From Bacillota bacterium (GTDB taxonomy: Bacteria > Bacillota_G > SHA-98 > UBA4971), in NCBI GenBank assembly GCA_012512055.1, contig JAAZEW010000183.1, positions 13,917 through 77,916 of the forward strand: a DNA stretch of 64,000 bases. The letters run 5' to 3'. Positions within the stretch are counted from its first letter, which is position 1, and the number at the start of each line of letters is the position of its first letter. A program made the translations under genes and the position numbers. Below, one piece after another: positions 26,157-34,670 of the stretch. The notes beneath the pieces were generated by a model. It worked only from the letters and a program-made list of their open reading frames with translations, ran no database searches and had not been told where the DNA came from.

Positions 26157-27524
26157 CTAGCCTGGGTTACCCGCTGCAGGTAAATGAGGGCCAATGTCCC
26201 TCGCATCGGTTTGTACCAACCGTGCCGGTATCCTATCTCTTGCCAAGAGATTTGCGTAACTCTCTCTTTCTACAACAACATCAGCCAAACCTTCCTTGAC
26301 AAATATCACTGCCGGCCTGGGGTACCTGTTGTAATTGCCCGCCATGGAATAATGGTAGGCCCCGGTAGTAAGAATCGCCAGTATGTCACCGGGTTTAGCT
26401 TCGGGCATCTTGGCATCGGTAATTAGCATGTCCCCTTCTTCACAATGCTTCCCTGCTATCGAGACTGTCTCAGTCGGTTCTTCGAGGGCTCTGTTAGCCA
26501 AAATCCCTTCATACTCTGCCTGATACAAAGTGACCCTGGGATTCTCAGACATGCCGCCGTCTACCATGACGTACTTTCGAACTCCGGAGATATCCTTGAT
26601 TGCACAGACGGTGTATAATGTGGTCCCTGCTTCACCTACGACATAACGGCCAGGTTCCACCATGACACATGGAAGGTCCAGACGTTGGGTATGACATGAC
26701 TCACGAATGACCTGGGATACTCTTCTAGAGTATTCATCCAGGGAGAGCGGAGTATCAGTAGCCTTGTACCTGACACCGAATCCGCCTCCGAGGTTCACTT
26801 CACGCAGACTGTACCCGTATTTCTCTCTCACATCCCCTACAAAGTCCATGACAACTTGAGCTGCCAGCACGTAAGGTTCGACGGTAAGTATTTGAGACCC
26901 TATGTGGCTGTGGACTCCTTCGAGAACAAGGTATTCTGAAGCCAGGATTCGTTCCACTGCTTCCATAGCCTGGCCGTCAGTTATTCCGAGCCCAAACTTG
27001 GAATCTATGAGGCCTGTCTGTATATAATGATGCGTATGTGCTTCCACCCCGGGATTGAGACGAATCTGAACATGCGCCCTTCTCCTGAACTTGCGCGAGA
27101 TCTCAGAAAGCGAGTCAAGCTCGTCGAGGTTATCTACGATGAATCTTCCTACGCCTACCCTGACTCCCATTTCCATTTCTCCGGGGGTTTTGCAGTTCCC
27201 ATGAAACAGGATATTCTCCGGAGGAATCCCGGCCTCAAGAGCTGTAAAAAGCTCCCCTCCGGAACACACATCAAGGCCTAACGACTCTTCGTGGATGAGC
27301 CTGCATATGGCAAGTGTACAGAAAGCCTTGCTTGCGTATGCCACGAAGATATCAGGATAGTGCTTTCCAAGTGACATTCTTATGTCCCGGCAATTAGACC
27401 GTATCATCTCTTCGTCCATAATGTGAAGGGGAGTGCCGAAATCCCTTGCAAGATGCGTCGTGCGGCAACCGCCTATCACCAACTCCCCGTCACCGGTAAC
27501 CTTCATAGACTCATGTAGCTCCAA
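26157..27524 (-). CDS. lysA: Diaminopimelate decarboxylase
   Basis: LysA decarboxylates meso-diaminopimelate to lysine using PLP. The protein has GTPLHIMDEE, the PLP lysine in FVAYASKAFCTLAI, VCSGGELFTA and the later EPGRYVVGEAG and CEEGDML. The family N-terminus reads L/F-LHGT; here MELHES fits when TTG at 27524 is used, with GGGAGAGG just upstream. An ATG at 27539 adds five residues. The bases directly upstream can form two mutually exclusive hairpins (27549-27575). Confidence 0.94.
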   Translation of the reverse strand: MELHESMKVTGDGELVIGGCRTTHLARDFGTPLHIMDEEMIRSNCRDIRMSLGKHYPDIFVAYASKAFCTLAICRLIHEESLGLDVCSGGELFTALEAGIPPENILFHGNCKTPGEMEMGVRVGVGRFIVDNLDELDSLSEISRKFRRRAHVQIRLNPGVEAHTHHYIQTGLIDSKFGLGITDGQAMEAVERILASEYLVLEGVHSHIGSQILTVEPYVLAAQVVMDFVGDVREKYGYSLREVNLGGGFGVRYKATDTPLSLDEYSRRVSQVIRESCHTQRLDLPCVMVEPGRYVVGEAGTTLYTVCAIKDISGVRKYVMVDGGMSENPRVTLYQAEYEGILANRALEEPTETVSIAGKHCEEGDMLITDAKMPEAKPGDILAILTTGAYHYSMAGNYNRYPRPAVIFVKEGLADVVVERESYANLLARDRIPARLVQTDARDIGPHLPAAGNPG

Positions 27525-27540
27525 TTCAGCCTCTCCCATC

Positions 27541-27586
27541 CAAAGACAGCGGACTTGCCCGTCCGGTCCGCAAGTTTGCGTCTTTC
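27541..27586 (-). promoter_or_regulatory. Possible structured leader before lysA
   Basis: An outer stem AAAGAC/GTCTTT encloses two alternative 6-bp stems that share bases: ACTTGC with GCAAGT (27553-27558, 27570-27575) and GCGGAC with GTCCGC (27549-27554, 27566-27571). They cannot form together. The structure lies at the lysA start. It does not match the lysine or c-di-GMP riboswitches. Confidence 0.3.
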
Positions 27587-27670
27587 GGTATTACCCCTAG
27601 TTTATCTTGCGCTTACCATCAATTCCGTTCTGATCCAAGGGATAGCTTGTTTCACATAATAGCATGCAAG

Positions 27671-28639
27671 CTACCTGCGGTCAAGATAGTTCGTTCTGCC
27701 GCATCTGGAACCCCATTGGGCAATAGTCTCATTGTCCATAGTGATATTTACGATTTCACAGAGATTCGGACAACCCTTGCATTCAAAAGTCCGGGTGGCG
27801 TAGTCTCTGTTAAGTGCAGCAAATCCGCGAAACGCAGATTGCCCGTCTTTTCTCGTTTTCTCCTCCATGGCTATTAACGCAGCGCCCAAGGCGCCCATCA
27901 CATCATAATGTTCAGGAACGACGACTTGTGTGCTCAGCTCCTTTTCAAAGGCAGCTTTCATACCGGCATTAGCAGCAACGCCACCCTGAAAGACCACCGG
28001 CGGTTCAATGGTTTTTCCTTTTCCGACGTTATTTAAGTAGTTGCGGACAAGCGCCTCGCACAGGCCTGAAATTATGTCTTCAATCCTGTGCCCCATTTGC
28101 TGCTTGTGTATCATATCTGACTCGGCAAATACTGCACATCTGCCTGCAATTCTTACAGGGGTTACCGCCCCGAGCGCAAGTTTGCCGAATTGATCTATAG
28201 CTATGCCCAGCCTGGCAGCTTGTTGCTCCAAAAAGGAGCCTGTGCCTGCTGCACATACAGTATTCATAGCGAAATCAGTGACAATCCCTTGCCTGAGAAT
28301 GATGATTTTTGAGTCCTGGCCGCCGATTTCAATTACTGTTTGCACCCCTGGCACTCGACGATTAGCAGCTACTGCATGAGCCGTAATCTCATTCTTGATG
28401 CAATCAGCGCCAAGGATGATCCCCGCCAGCTTCCTGCCGCTGCCTGACGTTCCTACTCCGAGAATTTCGATGTCCCCTGCGACAGCCTGGAGACGCCTCA
28501 TCCCTTCTTTCACAGCGCTTATCGGGTCTCCCTGAGTCCTCAGGTAGATCTTCTCCCGCAATGCTCCTGTGTCATCCAGGAGCACTAAGTTGGTACTGAC
28601 AGAACCGACATCCACTCCCAGATAGCCTGAGCCTGCCAC
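27671..28639 (-). CDS. 2-hydroxyacyl-CoA dehydratase activase-type ATPase (HgdC/BadF family)
   Basis: The 322-residue ASKHA-fold ATPase has GVDVGSVSTNLVLLD at the N-terminus. Cluster-ligand cysteines lie in NTVCAAGTGSFLEQQ and in RCAVFAESDMIH, typical of HgdC-like [4Fe-4S] homodimers that drive electrons by ATP hydrolysis. Two extra cysteines (CKGCPNLCEI) occur near the C-terminus. It is followed upstream in the transcript by two partner genes that resemble the acceptor component. The dehydratase proper is not nearby, so the electron acceptor is unknown. Confidence 0.92.
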   Translation of the reverse strand: MAGSGYLGVDVGSVSTNLVLLDDTGALREKIYLRTQGDPISAVKEGMRRLQAVAGDIEILGVGTSGSGRKLAGIILGADCIKNEITAHAVAANRRVPGVQTVIEIGGQDSKIIILRQGIVTDFAMNTVCAAGTGSFLEQQAARLGIAIDQFGKLALGAVTPVRIAGRCAVFAESDMIHKQQMGHRIEDIISGLCEALVRNYLNNVGKGKTIEPPVVFQGGVAANAGMKAAFEKELSTQVVVPEHYDVMGALGAALIAMEEKTRKDGQSAFRGFAALNRDYATRTFECKGCPNLCEIVNITMDNETIAQWGSRCGRTNYLDRR

Positions 28640-28645
28640 CGGGAT

Positions 28646-29737
28646 TCACCTCCTTTGGCGCTGTGACATTCTGACCATGTCAATGAAGGCTTCAAGACGC
28701 GTCAACACCCCGGTGGCGGATGAGTGCTCGTCCAGAACAAGGGTCATTACGGGAATGCCGAGATCCTTTGAAACTGTGGGCAGTAGATCTTGAGCTATGA
28801 TCTCGGGCATACACGTAAACGGAGCTACCTGGATTACCCCATCCAGCCCCTGCCCGGCGTAGTCTACGGTGGACGCTATGGTCTCCACGCCGTGGCCACC
28901 GACGAAGTGACACAAATACGGCTTAGCCAGTTCATATGGAAGCTTGGATTTTCCCATTATGCGGAACGCATCCTTCACTACGTGTTCCACTACCCAATCG
29001 CTGAGGTAAATTGACCTGTGTACTACGACCCCCATCTCCCCCAGGCGCTTCTCAATCTCACAATTGGCAAAAGGTTCGAGAACCATGAACACTTCGCCCA
29101 CAATACCGATGCGCGGCGTCATTCGGTCTGTCTCCTTACATGCGGATTTCATTGCCGTTTGTCCGTTCTCCAGGGCAGATGCGACCTCTTTCGGACTACC
29201 ATCGGCCTCATCTATGCACCTTAAAGCAGCTTCCAATGCAAACGAAACATCACCTTTTGATTCCTCAAACGGACGAAGCCGGAGGGCAAGCTTCTCCAGG
29301 GAGTCTATGGCAGTGAGTTTGCTCCAGCCTAGATGCAGAGCCCTGATACACTGTGAGATACGCTGCGCTCCTGTAATCTCAGAAAGCTGCCGAAATAGGC
29401 GGTCCAGCCTCCCTTGCGGGGGTTCCACCACAATCATCTTGAAATCGCATCCGAGGCCTTCCAGGATTTGCCTTTGAATTTCGCCGTACAATCCAAGACG
29501 GCACGGACCTATGCCGCCTACCATTACAATAGTATCTGCCCCCGTCTCGAAGGCTTCCAAGTAGTTTCCAATATTCATTTTCAGCGGAAGACAGGCGAAT
29601 TCAGGAGAGTTCTTGGAACCCAGTGACATTGTGCGTTTGGTAGGAGGGGGGGGCAACACCACGTCAATTCCCAGCGCTTCAAAAACAGCTTTTGCCGCGA
29701 TGTGGTAATTGCCAAGACGCGCAAAGGTCAGTCTCAC
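28646..29737 (-). CDS. Activase-associated DUF2229/HgdB-like protein
   Basis: The 363-residue protein has motifs of the activase-associated family: EFACLPLKMNIGNY, GGIGPCRLGLYGEI and VAPFTCMPEII, three spaced cysteines that could bind an iron-sulfur cluster. A C-terminal VLDEHSSATGVLTRLEAFID motif is shared with the next gene product. It overlaps that gene by four bases. In larger homologues such domains are fused to the activase. Enzymatic substrate unknown. Confidence 0.85.
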   Translation of the reverse strand: MRLTFARLGNYHIAAKAVFEALGIDVVLPPPPTKRTMSLGSKNSPEFACLPLKMNIGNYLEAFETGADTIVMVGGIGPCRLGLYGEIQRQILEGLGCDFKMIVVEPPQGRLDRLFRQLSEITGAQRISQCIRALHLGWSKLTAIDSLEKLALRLRPFEESKGDVSFALEAALRCIDEADGSPKEVASALENGQTAMKSACKETDRMTPRIGIVGEVFMVLEPFANCEIEKRLGEMGVVVHRSIYLSDWVVEHVVKDAFRIMGKSKLPYELAKPYLCHFVGGHGVETIASTVDYAGQGLDGVIQVAPFTCMPEIIAQDLLPTVSKDLGIPVMTLVLDEHSSATGVLTRLEAFIDMVRMSQRQRR

Positions 29738-30753
29738 CTTACCATTGACCTCTCCACAACATCCATAAAAGCTTCAAGTCTGGTTAGGACACCGGCTTCT
29801 CCTGTATGTTCGTCAACTACGATCGTCATAAACGGCACCTTGCGCTCGCTTCTTGCAGATTCCTGTTGCAAGAGCTCGCCGATGAAAGAGTCAGGCCCGC
29901 AAGCAAAAGCACTCATTTGGAGGCAACCGTCGACGGTCCCTGGGGTTAGAAAGTAGTAACCTGCCCCAAGCAACCGTCTACCCATGGTCCAGAACACCCT
30001 TTTTCTGGACTTTGCTTGTCCCCGTTCAACAACTGCATCTTGCAGCATGTCCATAGTCACTACCCTTGCGCCCATCAGGCTTAGCCTGTCCAAAACGTTC
30101 ATTCCAAGAAATGAGTCATAAATGATATAGGGATGGCCCAAAACGCCGATGATCGGGTGCCGTACGTCCTTGTCATATCCTGACGGGGAAATACGAGATA
30201 TCGCGGAATCCTCGAAATGCTGCGCAAGATGGCCGCCCTCTCCCGCCATTGCGTCAATTGGCGGGACTCCCGCCTGGAGCAGCCGGACAAATGCATCATA
30301 GGCTTGCCTTGCCCTTCGCCTTGCAGCAGATATCGCAAGTGGATTCCGTGTGAATAACCTGCCTGTGGCATAGAGCTCTCTTACATATGCCCGGGAGTTA
30401 CGGCTCATGTCAATTGTGGGGTCGACAATCTGCCGGATGCCCTCACAGTTATGTCTTACCATGTCAGGAAGGCCCATTAGCTTTGGGCATATATAAGCCT
30501 TCCTCTCAACGGAAACCAATCTTGGAACGAACACCCTGTCACATACTCCGGAGAGGCTCAGCACATGGCCATGAAAGGCTTTTACAGGCAAGCAAGCCTC
30601 GTCTACTGTAACCCTAATCCCTGAGTCTATCACCGCCTTGGTGGTGTTGTCTGAGACTTTGCAAGTCTGGCCAAGAGACTCAAAAAAGGCCTTCCACGCC
30701 GGATAGTAATAATAGTATAGGAGCGCCCGAGGGAACCCTATAGTCTCTTTCAC
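29734..30753 (-). CDS. Activase-associated DUF2229/HgdB-like protein, second copy
   Basis: The 339-residue protein starts MKETIGFPRALLYYYYYPAW and has cysteines in VDEACLPVKAFHGH, KAYICPKLMG and SAFACGPDSFIGE. The C-terminal VVDEHTGEAGVLTRLEAF motif parallels that of its neighbour, indicating ancient duplication. With the activase it forms a three-gene unit read from 30753 to 27671. The proteins may reduce a substrate through an ATP-driven iron-sulfur centre, by analogy with hydroxyacyl-CoA dehydratases or double-cubane proteins. Confidence 0.85.
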   Translation of the reverse strand: MKETIGFPRALLYYYYYPAWKAFFESLGQTCKVSDNTTKAVIDSGIRVTVDEACLPVKAFHGHVLSLSGVCDRVFVPRLVSVERKAYICPKLMGLPDMVRHNCEGIRQIVDPTIDMSRNSRAYVRELYATGRLFTRNPLAISAARRRARQAYDAFVRLLQAGVPPIDAMAGEGGHLAQHFEDSAISRISPSGYDKDVRHPIIGVLGHPYIIYDSFLGMNVLDRLSLMGARVVTMDMLQDAVVERGQAKSRKRVFWTMGRRLLGAGYYFLTPGTVDGCLQMSAFACGPDSFIGELLQQESARSERKVPFMTIVVDEHTGEAGVLTRLEAFMDVVERSMVR

Positions 30754-30817
30754 CGAAAACTGACACCTTCCTTAACTCAAACGCCTGAATACTTAGTATA
30801 GACTGCATGCGCCGCAC

Positions 30818-31058
30818 CTAAGTAGATCACCATAAGTGATCGCCGGCTCTGGAAAATGTACGTGCTGTGTGGGGTTGCCGGTATTGCACTAAGGGGACGG
30901 CGCCCCAAGTGGGTTGCCTTGACAAAATCCGGCCCGTAGGCCGGTGGCCGGATTTTGACACCCCTCGTTGCAATCACCGGCCTCAGAAAACGTACGTACC
31001 GTGCGGGGCCACCCAAGACAATCGGGAAACCAGCGAAACCTAACGAATTCATAGTCAG
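30818..31058 (+). mobile_element. Composite repeat R2 (outer repeat with 103-bp module)
   Basis: The left end CTAAGTAGATCACCATAAG is an uninterrupted version of the site that carries the 108-bp element elsewhere. A 103-bp module (30878-30980) has ends CCGGTATTGCA and TGCAATCACCGG. Within it lies a hairpin of CAAAATCCGGCC and GGCCGGATTTTG. The right end is degenerate (CATAGTCAGG) and contains the spoVAE stop codon at 31055-31057. No gene is supported here. Confidence 0.8.
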
Positions 31059-31405
31059 GACCGCGGACTAAAGAAGAGGGCAGCGACAGCACTGAAAAAA
31101 ACGGCCACTGCCAGCCCTTGCCCTGTGAACTCAAATGCCCCCGTGAACAAGCCGATAATGCCGCTTCTCTCCGCCTCTAGCAGAGACCCTTTGGCAATGG
31201 ACGCCCCGAATCCGGTAACCGGCACTAGTGCACCTGCTTTGGCAAATGAGAGAAAAGGCTGGTAAATTCCGAAACCACCTGCAAGAGCGCCTATCACGGT
31301 GAACAATACGAGCATGTGCCCGGGTGTGAGAGTTGTCAAGTCCAGTATTAATTGACCTATACCACAGATAAGCCCACCGATGAGAAATGCAATAATGTAG
31401 TCCAC
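31055..31405 (-). CDS. spoVAE: Stage V sporulation protein AE
   Basis: SpoVAE is part of the SpoVA membrane channel for dipicolinic acid entry into the spore core. The 116-residue hydrophobic protein has DYIIAFLIGGLICGIGQLI, TPGHMLVLFTVIGALAGGFG and GALVPVTGFGASIAKG, matching the family. Its last codons and stop (31055) lie in the end of repeat R2, so the C-terminus SPRS may have been changed by the insertion. It is preceded by spoVAD and spoVAC. Confidence 0.95.
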   Translation of the reverse strand: MDYIIAFLIGGLICGIGQLILDLTTLTPGHMLVLFTVIGALAGGFGIYQPFLSFAKAGALVPVTGFGASIAKGSLLEAERSGIIGLFTGAFEFTGQGLAVAVFFSAVAALFFSPRS

Positions 31406-31421
31406 AGGTTACACCTTCTTT

Positions 31422-32432
31422 CTACGACTCGATGACAATAGCATGGCCTATACCGGGAATACTCTCTCCCTGCTGAAAAGTTAACGGGCTCAGCAAGGCG
31501 CCGGTGGCAATCAGTAGGATCTTCTTCAGGTTTCCTCTCTCCATCTCTTTCAATACATGGCCAAACGTAACAACTGCCGCGCATGCACATCCGCTTGCGC
31601 CTGAACCTACCCGTTGAGCCTTTGTGTCAAAGATCATAAGACCGCAATCGTTGTGGTTGCTCCCTATATTACAACCTGCGTCTTTTGCCAACTCCGCAAA
31701 AAGCTCGGATCCAAGACTGCCGAGATCACCTGTGAGAATCAGATCGTACATATCGGGAGCGCATCCGGTGTCAGCTACATGCCTAAGAAGTGTATCTGCA
31801 GCAGCCGGGGCCATAGCAGCGCCCAAGTTATACGGATCTTTTACTCCGAGATCGATCACCCTGCCGGTGGTAGCCCAAGTAACTTTCGGACCGTTCCCGG
31901 AAGATGCCAGAACCAGGGCGCCGGCGCCTGTGACAGTATACTGGGACGTAGCCTTGTGTTGGATGTTTAGCTCTATTGGGTAGCGAAACTGGCGCTCGGC
32001 TGTTTGATAATGACTTGAGCACGCCACCAGGACATAGTCAGCGAACCCGCCGTCAAGGATCATGCATCCCAGAGCCGTTCCCATGGCACACGTGGAGCAT
32101 GCCCCGTACACCCCGATAAAAGGTATGGCAAGCTGCCTTGCGGAGAAACTGGCCGAGACAATCTGATTTAGGAGATCTCCTGCAATGTAGTAGTCTACCA
32201 TGCCCTTATCGATGCCTGAGCGTTCTATGGCAATCTCGGCAGCCTGCTCAAGGAGTTTGCGTTCACCCCTTTCCGCAGTCTTCTCCCCAAAGGCCAAATC
32301 GGGCAGCACCACGTCAAAGTCCCGGGCAAGAGGCCCGCGCCCTTCCATAGGCCCTATTATAGTACCTGTCCCGATGATTATCGGTGGATTTGTGAACTTG
32401 ACAGTCGCTTTGCCGATCTTCTTTGACGCCAC
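31422..32432 (-). CDS. spoVAD: Stage V sporulation protein AD
   Basis: SpoVAD has a thiolase-like fold and binds dipicolinic acid. The 336-residue protein shows GEKTAERGERKLLEQAAEIA, GVYGACSTCAMG with a conserved cysteine, SSHYQTAERQFRYPIE, GAAMAPAAADT and NHNDCGLMIFD. Length and order between spoVAC and spoVAE are as expected. Confidence 0.97.
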   Translation of the reverse strand: MASKKIGKATVKFTNPPIIIGTGTIIGPMEGRGPLARDFDVVLPDLAFGEKTAERGERKLLEQAAEIAIERSGIDKGMVDYYIAGDLLNQIVSASFSARQLAIPFIGVYGACSTCAMGTALGCMILDGGFADYVLVACSSHYQTAERQFRYPIELNIQHKATSQYTVTGAGALVLASSGNGPKVTWATTGRVIDLGVKDPYNLGAAMAPAAADTLLRHVADTGCAPDMYDLILTGDLGSLGSELFAELAKDAGCNIGSNHNDCGLMIFDTKAQRVGSGASGCACAAVVTFGHVLKEMERGNLKKILLIATGALLSPLTFQQGESIPGIGHAIVIES

Positions 32433-32453
32433 AGCGCCCTAATTCCCTTCCTC

Positions 32454-32960
32454 CTACAGCCCAGTGATATGGCTTATGAAAGCTGCGAATACTCCGCTCA
32501 AAACACCATATACAATGACAGGGCCTGCAATGATAAACATCTTGGCCCCCATTCCCAAGACCCAACCTTCATGCTTGAAATCAATGGCAGAAGCAGCAAC
32601 TGTGTTGGCAAACCCTGTAATAGGCACTGCAGCCCCTGCCCCGGCAAACTCAGCAAATTCATCGTAGATCCCGAATGCAGTCAAGACTATGCCGAGTAGA
32701 ATCATAACTGCAAGGGTAGGAGCGGACGCTGCGTTGATATCCAATCCTCGCCCCATGAAGATGCCTAAGACAAATTGACCCAATGCGCAAACAGCGCCGC
32801 CTGTCATAAATGCAACGAGGAAATGCCGGAGGTAAGGAGGCTTGGGCTTCCTTTCGGCCACCAGTTGTTGATAAACCTCTTGCCTCCGCTTCTGCTCCTG
32901 GGTTGCCTGGACAGTCTCAGGCATCTTTGTTATCTGTTTTTTGGCCTTTTCAGACTGCAC
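32454..32960 (-). CDS. spoVAC: Stage V sporulation protein AC
   Basis: SpoVAC is a mechanosensitive-type membrane component of the spore dipicolinate channel. The 168-residue protein has a basic soluble N-terminus, then several membrane helices with AFMTGGAVCALGQFVL, FGIYDEFAEFAGAGAAVPITG and GMGAKMFIIAGPVIVYG. It starts the spoVACDE run downstream of sigF and dodecin; spoVAA and spoVAB are absent, as in most clostridia. Confidence 0.97.
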   Translation of the reverse strand: MQSEKAKKQITKMPETVQATQEQKRRQEVYQQLVAERKPKPPYLRHFLVAFMTGGAVCALGQFVLGIFMGRGLDINAASAPTLAVMILLGIVLTAFGIYDEFAEFAGAGAAVPITGFANTVAASAIDFKHEGWVLGMGAKMFIIAGPVIVYGVLSGVFAAFISHITGL

Positions 32961-33006
32961 CTTTGCTTATACCCCCTGATCTATACGCATCAAATACATG
33001 CTAAGA

Positions 33007-33113
33007 CTAAGTAGATCGCCATAAGCAATCCCCGGCTCCGGAAGATGTTCGTACCGTGCGCGGCCACCTAAGACCTCGAACAACGAGCGAAAACTGATGG
33101 ACTTATGCTTAAG
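33007..33113 (+). mobile_element. Outer repeat R3, simple copy
   Basis: About 107 bp from CTAAGTAGATCGCC to TATGCTTAAG, related to the copies at 30818, 38771 and 48538. It lies between the dodecin stop codon and spoVAC. Bases 33109-33111 form the TAA stop of dodecin, so the repeat abuts and ends that gene. Confidence 0.75.
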
Positions 33114-33315
33114 TACCGTCCACTGAGAAAGCCACGTTCACATCGGCTTTGTATTTCGTAATCTTACCGTTTTCTATAGAGGCGGTCATATTCAGGACTT
33201 CGACACCTGTGATATTCCGGATGGTTTTGGATGCTGCACTGACAGCCTCCTCTATTGCATGCTCCCAGCTTGTCGTTGACTCACCCAGTAATTCCACGAC
33301 TTTTACTACTGACAC
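33109..33315 (-). CDS. Dodecin flavin-binding protein
   Basis: Dodecin is a small dodecamer that stores or buffers flavins. The 68-residue sequence matches closely: SVVKVVELLGESTTSWEHAI, EAVSAASKTIRNITGVEVL and NGKITKYKADVNVAF. Starting at GTG 33315 with AAGGGGG upstream. It lies between sigF and spoVAC, an unusual location that raises the question of forespore expression. Its stop codon is in repeat R3. Confidence 0.92.
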   Translation of the reverse strand: MSVVKVVELLGESTTSWEHAIEEAVSAASKTIRNITGVEVLNMTASIENGKITKYKADVNVAFSVDGT

Positions 33316-33465
33316 GGGCTGTGCCCCCTTTCTCTTTTCTAATTATGCGCATGTAACAGAGGTTTAATTCTCTTGGGATCTAACACGTGTGACTGCTTGG
33401 GGCGTGATTGCTCAAAGAAGGTGCGGGGAATAAGGACAAGAAACCGCAAGGCCGGGGAGGAAATG

Positions 33466-34233
33466 CTACACGGCATCCAGTTCTTGCCGCAAGCGTTTCA
33501 GTGCGCTTTTCTCAAGCTTGCTGACTTGCGGCTGGGAGATGCCCAGTCGTTCAGCGACTTGCATCTGCTTTAAGTCATGGAAAAACCTCATCTCTATTAC
33601 TGCTCGTTCAGTAGGATTTAAGTGCGCCATAGCTTGCTTGAGCGCAATAGATTCTATTTGGTCGTCCGCAAAAGAAAGGGAGGCAATTCTGTCTTCAATG
33701 CAGAATGAATCGTCGGAGGAACCAGGTTCCGAGAGAGATACGATAGGCTTCAGGACATCCTGGGCCTCAACTATCTCTTCGTTGCCGAGTCCGGTCTTCC
33801 CGGCAATTTCATCAATATCCGGCTCCCGCCCTAATTCAATTCTTAGAATACGCAGTGCTTCTTCGACTCTGACAGCTCTGTCTCGAAGTGTTCTTCCAAT
33901 CTTAAGCCGCCCTCCGGAACGAAGATGTTCCCGAATTGTCCCGAGGATAACCGGCACGGCATACGTAGAGAAGCGAGTCCCGCATGATTCGTCAAACCGG
34001 TCTGTCGCTCTCAACAGCCCTATACATCCCACCTGGAACAAGTCTTCCTTCTCGTCTGCTTCACGGGAAAACCTGTTTACCAAACTCATTACAAGTCGTA
34101 GATTCCGCGAGACCAATTCTTCACGGGCATCTCCGTCCCCGGCACGTATACGTTTTTTTAGCTCATGCACCTCTTCGTTGGTAAGAAGGGGCAGAAGAGG
34201 AAGTTGAATTTGATCAAGCCTCCGGTTCATCAC
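33466..34233 (-). CDS. sigF: RNA polymerase sporulation sigma factor SigF
   Basis: SigF is the first forespore-specific sigma factor. The 255-residue protein has region 2 (LVSRNLRLVMSLVNRF, KEDLFQVGCIGLLRA), a region 3 segment and region 4 (LNPTERAVIEMRFFHDLKQM, VAERLGISQPQVSKLEK). It starts GTG-ATG and overlaps the end of spoIIAB, as in other spore formers. The anti-sigma factor SpoIIAB is encoded just upstream. Confidence 0.96.
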   Translation of the reverse strand: MMNRRLDQIQLPLLPLLTNEEVHELKKRIRAGDGDAREELVSRNLRLVMSLVNRFSREADEKEDLFQVGCIGLLRATDRFDESCGTRFSTYAVPVILGTIREHLRSGGRLKIGRTLRDRAVRVEEALRILRIELGREPDIDEIAGKTGLGNEEIVEAQDVLKPIVSLSEPGSSDDSFCIEDRIASLSFADDQIESIALKQAMAHLNPTERAVIEMRFFHDLKQMQVAERLGISQPQVSKLEKSALKRLRQELDAV

Positions 34234-34669
34234 TGTCCTTCGCCGTCCCGTGAGGTGACTTTCTTATCTCAACCCTAACCCCTTCTCCCGGGACGGAAGA
34301 CACATGGAGCTCATCTGATAACGCCTCCATTATCGTGAACCCCATACCCATCCTATCCGGGTCCGTGGTGAAAGCCGGCTCCTTCGCCTGTTCTACGTCG
34401 ACTATGCCCTTCCCGAAATCCTCGACTGTGACACAGAGGGTGTTACCTTCTCTCACTACAGACAGCCGGACGATACCTCCGGAAACACCGTAACTGTGGA
34501 GCACAGTGTTGGATATGGCTTCTGACACCACCAATTTTACATCGTCAATTTCCTCTAAAGTGAATGAATTGATTTGCGCCGCAAAACACGCAACCGTCGT
34601 TCTGGCAAATTCCACATTCTCAGGTACCGCCGGAAATTCCAGGGTTACATAGTTTCTTACGCTCACCAT
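34214..34669 (-). CDS. spoIIAB: Anti-sigma F factor SpoIIAB
   Basis: SpoIIAB is a GHKL kinase that holds SigF inactive and phosphorylates SpoIIAA. The protein has the N box VKLVVSEAISNTVLHSYG, the G1 box VEDFGKGI, and the G2 box DRMGMGFTIMEALSDE. I chose ATG at 34669 because AGGGGGT lies just upstream and the spoIIAA stop is two bases before it; the frame to 34750 overlaps spoIIAA and is not likely. Confidence 0.95.
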   Translation of the reverse strand: MVSVRNYVTLEFPAVPENVEFARTTVACFAAQINSFTLEEIDDVKLVVSEAISNTVLHSYGVSGGIVRLSVVREGNTLCVTVEDFGKGIVDVEQAKEPAFTTDPDRMGMGFTIMEALSDELHVSSVPGEGVRVEIRKSPHGTAKDSDEPEA

Positions 34670-34670
34670 G

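Noticed and set aside
27541..27586. c-di-GMP-I riboswitch suggested by GAAAGACGCAAA
   Set aside because: The segment is too short and lacks the rest of the two-helix fold.
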